Source of the DNA: Mesostigma viride
Taxonomy: Eukaryota > Streptophyta > Mesostigmatophyceae > Mesostigmatales > Mesostigmataceae
Assembly (NCBI GenBank): GCA_009746045.1
Contig: RPFO01000084.1
Span: 1,010,176 to 1,074,175, forward strand
Reading direction: 5' to 3'
Length of the DNA: 64,000 nt
The position numbers were made by a program, and so were the translations under genes. Position 1 is the first letter of the stretch; every line of letters starts with the position of its first letter. The notes beneath the pieces were generated by a model that was not told where the DNA came from, did no database searches, and worked only from the letters and a program-made list of their open reading frames with translations. Positions 10,109 through 18,761 of the stretch are shown here, one piece after another.

Positions 10109-13100
10109 ATGGCAGACGGCTTGGCTACGTCGGCGGAGAGAGTGAAGGACACACTGGCCACCATGCGCTCGACATTGCGTGAGCCGGTAAGTACAGTAGA
10201 CGGTTACGCAGTTGGCGGGTATAATTTCATGTTACGCGGCTGGGCATATTACGGAGACAAGGTCGTTGTCCCTGGCGTTATGCAGGCAGGTGATGCGTGG
10301 CCGGGCGCCATGCCCTTTTTGTTTTTTTTGGGCCAACATGCACCTGATGCTTTTCGTCGGTTGTTGACAACCCAATCTGGTGGCTGGCATCCATGCTTTG
10401 GACGTACGCGGGCCGGGATGCACGTGCACGGAGCGCAGGTGAACAATTGCAAGACACCGAATGACTTCGTCAGTCTGTCCAGAGATTTTAAGGGCTCTCC
10501 CGTTGAGAGGCTCGTCGTTACCTTACACACGAAACAGGAGTTACACAGGCGCAAGGATGACCTGAAGAAGCTGGCTGGCGATACGTGGGACGTCAACGCA
10601 TGCACGGCCGCCGTAAGGTTTTCCCTGTAATGTAGCTACAATGTTGTTGCTTTCTGTTGGATGCATTGCAGGTAGAATGCTAGGCCTTGAACCAACCGGC
10701 CGAGGCACATGGGTGACGTCTCTGAATTTGTGGCATGGGGTGTTCCTGGTTTCATGCTGCTTCAATGTACATGGATGCCGTTTGTACGCAGCATCGACGA
10801 CTGAATGAGCACCAGAATAAGCGCGCTGCAAAGGTGTGGCCTGTCAAGAGTGAGCGCGATGCAAACCTGCGGAAGCTTGGAGCCTCAACATCGTCTGCTG
10901 ATGAGCAGAAAGAGGCTGAAGGTGCAGCGCCGGTTGCGTCTGGGGGTAATACACGGCAACCAGCGACGCAGGGTCAGCTCGCAGTCCTTCCCCCGCCCCT
11001 AACCTCCGCCTCCCCCCCAATGCCGTCCTTGGCTCTCTCAGGGGGCTTATCAAGCCTCCCACATGCGGACAGTGCTGCCCGTGCTGGCTACGAGGTAGCA
11101 AATGAGGCGCAACATCTGCTTCGAGCTGCGCTAGAGGCTTTGCAAGGCGTGACAGCAAGTGCGGCGCCAATCCTTAAAGACCCCGTTGCAGCGGGTAATC
11201 TGGCGCAGGCAGTCGTGACCAACCAGATACTCGCGCAGGTAGGGCTCCTGTTATTTTGCACTGAGTTTACCTGTTTATCGGGTTGTTTGTTGTGTTCAAG
11301 CAGTAACGTCTTATCTGAGCATCTCCATTGTTAGGATGTCCACGGCCTTGGCACACCGGGCTTATTTACAGCAATAATCTGCCTGGTGATGTGTGTGATC
11401 GGCACTGTGTGTTGCAGCTCATGCGCGTGGCATCAGCAGCCAATCGGGGCAGCGGGGACGAGGCCGCCACGGCGGTGGTGGGCGGGGGCAGCGGGGACGA
11501 GGCCGCCACGCCGGTGGTGGGCGGGGGCAGCGGGGGTGAGGCCGCCACGGCGCCGGTGGGCGGGGGCAGCGGGGGTGAGGCCGCCATGCCGGTGGTGGGC
11601 GGGGGCAGCCGGGATGAGGCCGCCACGGCGGTGGTGGGCGGGGGCAGCGGGGGTGAGGCCGCCACGGCGGTGGTGGGCGGGGGCAGCCGGGATGAGGCCG
11701 CCACGGCGGTGGTGGGCGGGGGCAGCGGGGGTGAGGCCGCCACGGCGGTGGTGGGCGGGGGCAGCCGGGATGAGGCCGCCACGGCGGTGGTGGGCGGGGG
11801 CAGCGGGGGTGAGGCCGCCACGGCGGTGGTGGGCGGGGGCAGCCGGGATGAGGCCGCCACGGCGGTGGTGGGCGGGGGCAGCGGGGGTGAGGCCGCCACG
11901 GCGGTGGTGGGCGGGGGCAGCCGGGATGAGGCCGCCACGGCGGTGGTGGGCGGGGGCAGCGGGGGTGAGGCCGCCACGGCGCCGGTGGGCGGGGGCAGCC
12001 GGGATGAGGCCGCCACGGCGGTGGTGGGCGGGGGCAGCGGGGGTGAGGCCGCCACGGCGGTGGTGGGCGGGGGCAGCCGGGATGAGGCCACCACGGCGGT
12101 GGTGGGCGGGGGCAGCGGGGGTGAGGCCGCCACGGCGCCGGTGGGCGGGGGCAGCGGGGACGAGGCCGCCACGGCGGTGGTGGGCGGGGGCAGCGGGGGT
12201 GAGGCCGCGGGCAGCGGGGGCGGGGTCGCGGCCAGCAATGATGGGTGGACAGTTTCTGAAGATGCGGAGGAGGTGGACAGTGCTGAGAAGCGCCCAACCG
12301 AGGAGCAGGCACGTACGGGGCCTGACGCATTCATAGACGTGGATGCGTGGGCGGATGCGGTTGAGGCTGCGGCTGCGGCTGCGGGGGGGAAGCGAAAGCG
12401 AAGCCCAAGGCCAGCCGCGCCACTGAAGGTGGTGGGTGATGATGCCCCGTGCACGTCTTGCCAGCAGGGTGCCAGGTTTATGGCGGAGGAAGACTTGGTC
12501 GTAACAGGCGAGCATCAACGCGTTATGAAAAACCAAGGCAACAACTGTTGCTTCTTAGATGCAGCAGTTGACGTGATTTTTTTTACCATCTTGTTTGTCT
12601 TGCAAACACTTGGCGCCCCAGGACTGTCATTCCTCGTGACACGTCCGCCTTGTGTGCCACATACCCCGGATATTTGCCGGATCGGCTGGATTCTCATGAA
12701 ATTGATGTTCTACCGGAGTGCTGGTAGGCTGGACATGATGACTACTAAATGGCGGAATGAGCTGTTTGATCAGCTTTCCAAAGTCGCCCGGGTGCGTGAG
12801 CTGCCGATTCAAGTGGGAGGAATGGGGTCCGTCCATGAAGCATTGTCGCTACTTCTTGTACATTTGAAGGGGTGCCAGCCTACCTTTACACCCTACAAGT
12901 GTGTCGCACGCGCTTCGGAAAAAGAAGATTGTGAACCCCCGCATCCAATCGACCTACGTGTGGCGCACGGTTCCGTACTGGAACGCCTCATGGACAACGC
13001 CGGTTTGTTGGCCAACATGCGGGCTGTCTGCCTGGAAGGCTATATAAGCATCCACCAAGTCGCACGGTGTAAAAGCTTGGGACCGGAACCGTGCCTGAGG

Positions 13101-13478
13101 CAGCGTGTCTTTAAAGGCAACCCCGCATACCTGGTGTTTACCATGCTCCATGGGGAGAAGAGTATCCCCTTGGACAACTACAGTGGGCCTCCTTTGCCCG
13201 TCGCTTTCAATGTGGAAATTAATGTGGATGAAGACGGTGCCATGTCTAAACGCACAGTGGACCTGCGCCTTGCAATTCTCATGCGAGCGTATTATAAGCA
13301 CTGGACCACATTGGTGCCTGCAAGCACTGACCCCACCAGGTGGTGCGAACAGTGGGTGGAGTATGATGACCTTAAGAAAACCGTCCAGCCACGTGGTCGT
13401 CTGAGTGATGTCGTCCAGCAGTTGACCGGCTGCATGTATGGAGCGGTGTACCGTGTGATTACGCCATGCCAGAACTAA
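10109..13478 (+). CDS. Multidomain protein with C-terminal USP-like (C19) protease domain
   Basis: Three exons join cleanly: 10109-10612, 10792-11238 and 11418-13478, with two GT-AG introns of 179 bp each, both in phase 0. This gives about 1003 residues. Residues 1-168 match nothing I recognise. The second exon is Ala/Pro-rich. Residues about 330-590 are a Gly/Ala repeat. The C-terminal 330 residues contain NQGNNCCFLDAAVDV (Cys codons at 12546-12551), the position of the USP cysteine box, and HWTTLV followed by WCEQWVEYDDL (His codon 13299-13301), the position of the USP histidine box. Overall spacing fits a compact deubiquitinase-like peptidase; ubiquitin or a related modifier is the inferred substrate. 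It lies in the right half of the 12-kb element. Which Cys is catalytic is uncertain because two are adjacent. Confidence 0.7.
11451..12225 (+). repeat. In-frame 39-bp minisatellite (Gly/Ala linker)
   Basis: About twenty units of 39 bp encode GGGSGGEAATAVV or GGGSRDEAATAVV. The GG and RD versions largely alternate, giving a 78-bp higher-order unit. Near identity of the copies points to recent unequal exchange. All three frames on both strands stay open, which generates spurious long ORFs. Confidence 0.95.
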
Positions 13479-13489
13479 CCGAGTGCAGT

Positions 13490-13595
13490 GTCAATCATGC
13501 TCCACGGCTCCCCACCGGGACTCCGCGTAGTTAATTAAGTAATGCCAATAAATGTGAATGGTGAGGACAACTTAATATCAACTTGTCATCGAGTA
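13490..13595 (+). repeat. 106-bp segment after the USP-like gene, duplicated at 14777-14882
   Basis: It begins 12 bp after the stop codon and contains TGCTCCACGGCTCCCC...GGGACTCCGCG followed by TTAATTAAG, resembling the LINE tails elsewhere in the window, then AATAAATG. It is probably the gene's 3' UTR. An apparently identical copy lies 1.3 kb downstream, outside the element. Confidence 0.85.
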
Positions 13596-13829
13596 CTGAC
13601 CGCGTACATGTGTCTCCCATGCACATGCTGACAGGTTTACTGGGGATTAGCGTGCACTTTAGGTTGGTCAGTCAGTCAGTTTATTCCCACGCCGGTTATC
13701 CGACAGAGTTATATTAAGGGGGTTAGTCAGTGTTGCGAATCTCGCCTCCTAAGTCCTACGATAATCTTAGTTAATACTCGTACATTATTACAACTAGGTA
13801 CTGGTGAACTTATGAACTTTCTACATAAT

Positions 13830-13980
13830 ACACCCGGCGTGTACACCCGTGTACACCCGGAGTGTACACCCGTGTGTACCCGGGAGTGCACTGCGAAGTG
13901 GAGCGTGACCCACAACGACGTTGTGGATCACGCCACCACATACATATGTACAGTACATACTTGTACTAGCGCCGACACTT
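13830..13980 (-). repeat. Right terminal inverted repeat and subterminal motifs
   Basis: GTGTACACCCG motifs come first, then GAAGTGGAGCGTGACCC, the ACAACGACGTTGT palindrome, and the terminus GCGCCGACACTT at 13980. This is the left end in reverse order. GGTT follows directly. Confidence 0.8.
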
Positions 13981-14404
13981 GGTTAAACATACATGAACAT
14001 TAATACTTGTGACATGATTAGAATTAATATAATGGTAACCCCTTCCTTGCTGGGTAAATAATAATAGTTAGTAACTTGGGCTGGACAAGCATGGTTAAGG
14101 TAATGGCAACATGACTTGCCTAAAGCATTGTTGTTCACTTTGTCTTGACCACCATGGTAAGGGTACATGGTAACATCACTTGGCGTGTATCAAATGGTGA
14201 CTTGGGCTTGACAACCATAGCTAGTGTAGATGGTACCATCACTTGGCTTGATTTATTAAGTTAGACAACTAACTTGATAAACATTGGAGGCCTGAGGTTG
14301 AGTTCCATGGTTATGGTAGGGGTAATACCAGCATCACTACCCTAACTCATTAATTGAGTGATGTTTAATTGAGTATGTTAGTGGGAGCATGTACAATGTG
14401 ATTT
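13981..14404. other. AT-rich spacer without genes
   Basis: A phrase close to CTTGGGCTTGACAACCATGG, with TAAGGGTA-like continuation and variants, recurs loosely at 14070, 14140, 14195 and 14285, suggesting an old tandem repeat. No frame or RNA gene is supported. Confidence 0.5.
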
Positions 14405-14731
14405 TAATTTTAAATTTAATTAAATTATAACATGCCTCCGCTGGGGGGCCATGTAGCACATATTCCAGTGGGGGGTGGGGGTGGGTGGAAGCTGAACCGC
14501 GGGGCCCAAAGGGGGCCATCTATTCTAATCTACTCTAAACCTTTCTAGCCTTGCGCTTGCCCCGCCCTGTGGTGGGGGGTTTGCCCACAGGGGCAGGCTC
14601 ATGTGCCAAGACAATGTCTTGCCACAATGTGATATGACTTCCACTATGAGTATAAAAGTCCTCATGGCATCGGGAAGGAGGGTTAAGGCGAGACATGGGG
14701 CCCCCAGCAATATGACCGCCCGTGCATGCAA
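14405..14731 (-). mobile_element. 5'-truncated LINE 3' end
   Basis: On the minus strand, C-terminal coding sequence (PLWANPPPQGG) leads to a CCACCC stretch, GAATATGTGCTACATG, a CCCCCAGCGG hairpin loop region, and GCATGTTATAATTTAATTAAA. The same order ends the nearly complete LINE at 49075-52460. Only about 330 bp is retained. Confidence 0.65.
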
Positions 14732-14747
14732 TGCAGCCTACAAACTA

Positions 14748-14915
14748 ATGTTTCACTTAATACAAACTAATGCACAGTCAATCATGCTCCACGGCTCCCC
14801 ACCGGGACTCCGCGTAGTTAATTAAGTAATGCCAATAAATGTGAATGGTGAGGACAACTTAATATCAACTTGTCATCGAGTATGTTTCACTTAATACAAA
14901 CTAATGCACAGTCAA
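14748..14915 (+). repeat. Inserted copy of the 106-bp UTR segment between 34-bp direct repeats
   Basis: The second copy of the 13490-13595 segment is at 14777-14882. It is bracketed by identical 34-bp direct repeats (14748-14781 and 14882-14915, starting ATGTTTCACTTAATAC). This looks like an insertion with a long target-site duplication, although local duplication is also possible. Confidence 0.75.
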
Positions 14916-14918
14916 CCT

Positions 14919-15477
14919 AAACTATACTAGTACGATGAAAGGCTAGACACCCCGGGCCCCACGACGGAGGGCACGGCTAGCCCGCCGGCTAGCACGGCTA
15001 GATGTAGCATGTTCCTTCCAATATGAACCTAAATCTCCTGCATCAAGTATATAGCAGTCATTCACTTTATATACATGCATGCTGTAGCGAGCAAATAAGT
15101 GGACAACTGAAAGGGGTCAACCAAGGCAATTGCAAAGCCGTAGTATGTCTGCAAGCAAGCCTGCCTTTAGATAAGGAGAGTTGGGTCTTATGACAGGTCC
15201 TATCATAAGACCCAACTCTCCTTATCTAAAGGCAGGCTTGCTTGCAGACATACTACGGCTTTGCAATTAAATTGGTTGACCCCTTTCAGTTGTCCACTTA
15301 TTTGCTCGCTACAGCATGCATGTATATAAAGTGAATGACTGCTATATACTTGATGCAGGAGATTTAGGTTCATATTGGAAGGAACATGCTACATCTAGCC
15401 GTGCTAGCCGGCGGGCTAGCCGTGCCCTCCGTCGTGGGGCCCGGGGTGTCTAGCCTTTCATCGTACTAGTATAGTTT
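14919..15477. repeat. 560-bp near-perfect palindrome
   Basis: Two arms of about 270 bp (AAACTATACTAGTACG... and its complement) meet near 15198 with only a few bases between them. A few mismatches (for example near 15130 versus 15270) show the arms are separate sequences. It has no coding frame. A foldback/MITE-like element or an inverted duplication is likely; an assembly artefact at an inverted junction must be excluded. Confidence 0.85.
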
Positions 15478-15558
15478 ACTGCTACCAGGCTTCCTAACAC
15501 TCTAGCAACGATGGAAGTTTATGTTCATCATGGCACTACATCCATGTAAGTACCGTAA

Positions 15559-16441
15559 GTTACGTTAAATAGTGCCGGAACCTTTTGCCGCCTGAGGCAA
15601 ATCGGTCCGTAACACTATTTTGCCCGGAATAACCACTTCCGAGCACCCAAGTTAATTCGGCCGAATTAACTTGGGTGCTCGGAAGTGGTTATTCCGGGCA
15701 AAATAGTGTTACGGACCGATTTGCCTCAGGCGGCAAAAGGTTCCGGCACTATTTAACGTAACTAAAACCTGGCCTCATGGAGGGGGGACGAAGAGCCCGA
15801 GACATCCGCCTAGGCCGCTGAGCACGCACCACTAAATGCGCCGGAACTGCCTCAGTGAGGATTCGAACCCCTGACCTCCAAGGTGCACAGGTTTTAGTTA
15901 CGTTAAATAGTGCCGGAACCTTTTTGCCGCCTGAGGCAAATCGGGCCGGAACACTATTTTGCCCGGAATAACCACTTCCGAGCACCCAAGTTAATTCGGC
16001 CGAATTAACTTGGGTGCTCGGAAGTGGTTATTCCGGGCAAAATAGTGTTCCGGCCCGATTTGCCTCAGGCGGCAAAAAGGTTCCGGCACTGTTTAACGTA
16101 ACTAAAACCTGTGCACCTTGGAGGTCAGGGGTTCGAATCCTCACTGAGGCAGCTCCGGCGCATTTAGTGGTGCGTGCTCAGCGGCCTAGGCGGATGTCTC
16201 GGGCTCTTCGTCCCCCTCCACGAGGCCAGGTTTTAGTTACGTTAAACAGTGCCGGAACCTTTTTGCCGCCTGAGGCAAATCGGGCCGGAACACTATTTTG
16301 CCCGGAATAACCACTTCCGAGCACCCAAGTTAATTCGGCCGAATTAACTTGGGTGCTCGGAAGTGGTTATTCCGGGCAAAATAGTGTTCCGGCCCGATTT
16401 GCCTCAGGCGGCAAAAAGGTTCCGGCACTGTTTAACGTAAC
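15559..16441. repeat. Nested palindrome made of three copies of a 205-bp palindromic MITE
   Basis: The copies at 15559-15762, 15897-16102 and 16236-16441 each start GTTACGTTAAA and end with its complement. Each is itself a full palindrome centred on TTAATTCGGCCGAATTAA. The two intervening segments (15763-15896 and 16103-16235) are inverted copies of each other, so the whole 0.88 kb is one large palindrome. The name MITE is inferred from shape; no transposase relative is in view. Confidence 0.85.
16103..16160 (+). other. tRNA-like T-arm (B-box) sequence, inverted copy at about 15840-15896
   Basis: GGTTCGAATCC sits inside AGGGGTTCGAATCCTCACTG, which matches a tRNA T-arm and pol III B-box. No matching 5' acceptor strand or D-arm is visible, so it is not a complete tRNA. 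It is probably the head of a tRNA-derived SINE or a tRNA fragment carried between the MITE copies. Confidence 0.45.
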
Positions 16442-16575
16442 TCCGTACTGTAGGTTGTCTCCACATATCGCTGATCAATTCTACTTGTGTTGGAAAGGTT
16501 TTTCCATCACATTGGTGCCCACACTTTGGTGGGTCACAGAAGGGTTAGCATGACATGCGTCCAGCCAAGGTTGTT

Positions 16576-17586
16576 TCACTTAGCACATTCTCCATCGCCA
16601 CATCCCTTTGCGGCAAAATCGTCCACCGGCACAGCCCCTGGCGCCACAGCCACTGGCGGCTCAGCCATTTGCGCCACAGCCACTTCCGGCACAGCCACTG
16701 GCGCCACAGCCACTTGTGGCACGGCCACTTGCACCACAGCCACTTGAGATGATGCCACTGGCGCCACATCCTCGAGAGCCGCATCCACTCCCGGCACAGC
16801 CACTGGCGCCACAGCCACTTGCGCCACATCCACTTGCGGCAAAGCCTCCTGTGGCACAGCCACTTGCGGCACAGACGCTTGCTGCACAGGGTTCTCTTCC
16901 TCGTAGTTGGCCCTTCGCCAGACGTCCACGCTACGGCGGGCATTGGCAATCAACTCGCACTTGCCTTCGTGATTAAGCAAAAAGTGCCGTGCTTGACATT
17001 CCGAGGAGCAATAAGTTGCGTCCATGCAATCCCGGCATACCTTCAGATCGACGCCAGCGCCACCATTGAAACACTTGACGCAACGACCACCCTCGGACGG
17101 CTTCTCGTCATAATAGAACAAAACCCCGTCGCAGTCACCCGGAGTTCCCTGCGCGGTGACGGGGAAAGACGCCGCGACTAAGACGCCGTCGTTGTCGCGC
17201 TCCGTAAATCGCACAAACACGTCGTAGCGAGACGAAGACTGGCGAGGAATGCCTGCGAGATAAGCGGCAACGCTCGTGCCTGCAAATTCTGCCAACAGGG
17301 CGTTTGCGGAGACGAAGCGCAGGGGGACGGCAGTAAATGCCTCCGACAGGTACTCAACAGGAAAACGCGCCTCCAAAAGCAGCACCGTCTCCTCCGAAAG
17401 ATTCTTCAACTTCTTCTCGGTGTTCATCTGGATCGTTACATTGGGCACGGCCGAAATGCAGCCGCGAAATGTTTGTAGATATTCGTAAAAATCATAAATG
17501 ACGACGTCTCTCGCCGCCGCCATTTCACGACGCTCCGGCAGCACAGCCGGGAATATCTCAATGGCGATTCCTTCCATCTGCTTCAT
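16576..17586 (-). CDS. MYND-type zinc-finger protein with C-terminal VAVP repeats
   Basis: A single-exon frame of 336 residues from ATG 17586. The N-terminal half has no motif I can name. A MYND finger follows: CVKCF...CRDCMDATYCSSECQ...H...C, with the Cys-X2-Cys, Cys-X2-Cys, YC-X3-CQ and final His/Cys pattern, all ligands present (about 17065-16950). MYND fingers mediate protein contacts, often with transcriptional repressors. After the finger the protein ends in about 90 residues of degenerate V-A-V/P-Q repeats coded by a minisatellite. No splice sites are needed. It may be a host gene or domesticated; neighbours on both sides are repeats. Confidence 0.8.
   Translation of the reverse strand: MKQMEGIAIEIFPAVLPERREMAAARDVVIYDFYEYLQTFRGCISAVPNVTIQMNTEKKLKNLSEETVLLLEARFPVEYLSEAFTAVPLRFVSANALLAEFAGTSVAAYLAGIPRQSSSRYDVFVRFTERDNDGVLVAASFPVTAQGTPGDCDGVLFYYDEKPSEGGRCVKCFNGGAGVDLKVCRDCMDATYCSSECQARHFLLNHEGKCELIANARRSVDVWRRANYEEENPVQQASVPQVAVPQEALPQVDVAQVAVAPVAVPGVDAALEDVAPVASSQVAVVQVAVPQVAVAPVAVPEVAVAQMAEPPVAVAPGAVPVDDFAAKGCGDGECAK
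16625..16880 (-). repeat. Coding minisatellite in the MYND gene
   Basis: Units near GCCACAGCCACTTGCGGCAC, mostly 15-30 bp long, encode the VAVPQVAVAPVA tail. Copies are diverged, so the array is older than the one in the USP-like gene. Confidence 0.85.
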
Positions 17587-17712
17587 AATACCACGAAACC
17601 AGCTTTTAGAGCAAAAGTTATGGATGGATTGTGAACTTCGAAGTGAGACGATGCCTGTGAATATACATGCGCACGCAGACCTCGCCACCTTGGAAATAAA
17701 ACAGTCAAGACG

Positions 17713-17739
17713 CCAACCGATACAGGATGTATCGGTTGG
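17713..17739. repeat. Perfect 12-bp-stem hairpin
   Basis: CCAACCGATACA, a 3-base loop, then the exact complement. It lies 127 bp upstream of the MYND start codon. It may be a small MITE remnant or a regulatory palindrome. Confidence 0.7.
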
Positions 17740-17880
17740 GGGCTCCTCTTTACGTTCTGTACTTCTGTAGGTACATTACGTGTTGGGCCGGTGGTCAGCT
17801 CGTAACAAGTCAGTCAGTCTGTCTCTTGCGGAACTTCAAGTACAGAATTCGCCACCACTTTGGGCCGTATCGGTCCTTGG

Positions 17881-17938
17881 TAGTTACGCAACAAACATTC
17901 GAACGGTCGCCGTGGAAAGTACCTTTGTTGCGTAACTA
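17881..17938. repeat. 58-bp inverted repeat, 15-bp arms
   Basis: TAGTTACGCAACAAA and its exact complement enclose 28 bp. The shape fits a very small MITE. Confidence 0.7.
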
Positions 17939-18234
17939 GTTGCGTTACCGCGGGTTGGTACTGTACCAGCTGCGCGGCAGCTCATGTCTATATAATTTTT
18001 CAAACATGGGCTGCATGTGCCGGCGCACGTTCACGACTCGCCAGTAGTGACGTAAAGCGCCTGAGGATCGACTCTAGTCTGAGTCTGCATGCAGGCCATG
18101 CCAGGCTAGGGCTCGATGAGCTCACGCAATTGCATGGCCGAGGCGTATAGATAATCTGATTTGGCACGCCGCAAAGGTGAAAACCATTTGCATTCAGTGC
18201 CGGTCCGCAGAAAACGTGGAAAAACGCGATCTGC

Positions 18235-18345
18235 AAATGAATCCAGGCCGGAATCAAACTGGGGACCTCTCGCACCAATTTTGCTGACTACAGATAATGT
18301 ATGTATGACAGTCCATGAGCTCGCAGCCAGGTTGCTCAGTCATGC
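18235..18345 (-). other. tRNA-Pro-like 3' half, probable SINE head
   Basis: The minus strand reads GGTGCGAGAGGTCCC followed by CAGTTTGATTCCGG, closely like the anticodon-to-T-arm part of eukaryotic tRNA-Pro, with a possible D-arm-like GAGCTCATGGAC upstream. The acceptor arms do not pair, so a functional tRNA is unlikely; a tRNA-derived SINE fits better. Confidence 0.4.
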
Positions 18346-18424
18346 AGTGTCTTTTTCAGTGCGATTTTTATCATATACGGCATGCGCATTATGAACTGCA
18401 GTCGATATATGATTAAAAAAATAT

Positions 18425-18700
18425 AATTTCTGGCCTGCGCTGGTTGTCTCCTTGATAATTACTTACATCAGAGTGAAGGCATGCACCCGCTTAAAAATAA
18501 ACAAAGCCAACGCTAACAAGACAGTCGATATACATTCATTGAGAATGATAAATTACGGAGGTGAGATTGGCATCGATATATATTCCTCGAGAGTGATAAA
18601 TTACGGAGGTGAGATTGGCATGCAAGAAAGGAAAACCCCGAAAAGAAGAACCCTGAAGAAATTAATAGTATTAAATCTGACATGCATGGACATCCAAGGA
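18425..18700 (+). repeat. Dispersed repeat family, dimeric copy
   Basis: TTCTGGCCTGCGCTGGTTG begins the copy. Two units then contain ATAAATTACGGAGGTGAGAT and GGCATGCAA. Related copies are at 22625-22745 (reverse), 23230-23440, 23655-23760 and 35990-36085. It carries no coding frame and is probably a short non-autonomous element. Confidence 0.7.
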
Positions 18701-18761
18701 TCACGCCAGCTGCAGGCACAAGTTACAACTAACTACTGTACATCACAAAACTACGACACGC

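Larger units (their letters stand above)
1993..13980. mobile_element. 12-kb transposon-like element with about 85-bp TIRs
   Basis: The left end begins AAGTGTCGGCGCT at 1993, and the right end is the reverse complement of the same start, ending at 13980. Similarity extends about 85 bp inward through a shared GATCCACAACGTCGTTGTGG palindrome. GGTT immediately precedes the left end (1989-1992) and follows the right end (13981-13984), consistent with a 4-bp target duplication. Inside are an oxygenase-like gene, a DDE transposase gene, a USP-like gene, and GTGTACACCCG arrays near both ends and in the middle. Additional internal copies of the terminal start (about 2092 and 9605) mean this could be two elements sharing an end. 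The 4-bp duplication is not the TA expected of the pogo-like transposase inside, so which enzyme moves the unit is unresolved. Confidence 0.65.

Noticed and set aside
11366-12536. Long open frames on the minus strand and in other plus frames over the Gly/Ala repeat
   Set aside because: The 39-bp repeat keeps all frames open. Only the plus frame that continues into the spliced USP-like gene has support.
16103-16160. A complete tRNA gene around GGTTCGAATCC
   Set aside because: No 5' acceptor strand, D-arm or plausible anticodon arm; the segment is duplicated in inverted orientation between MITE copies.
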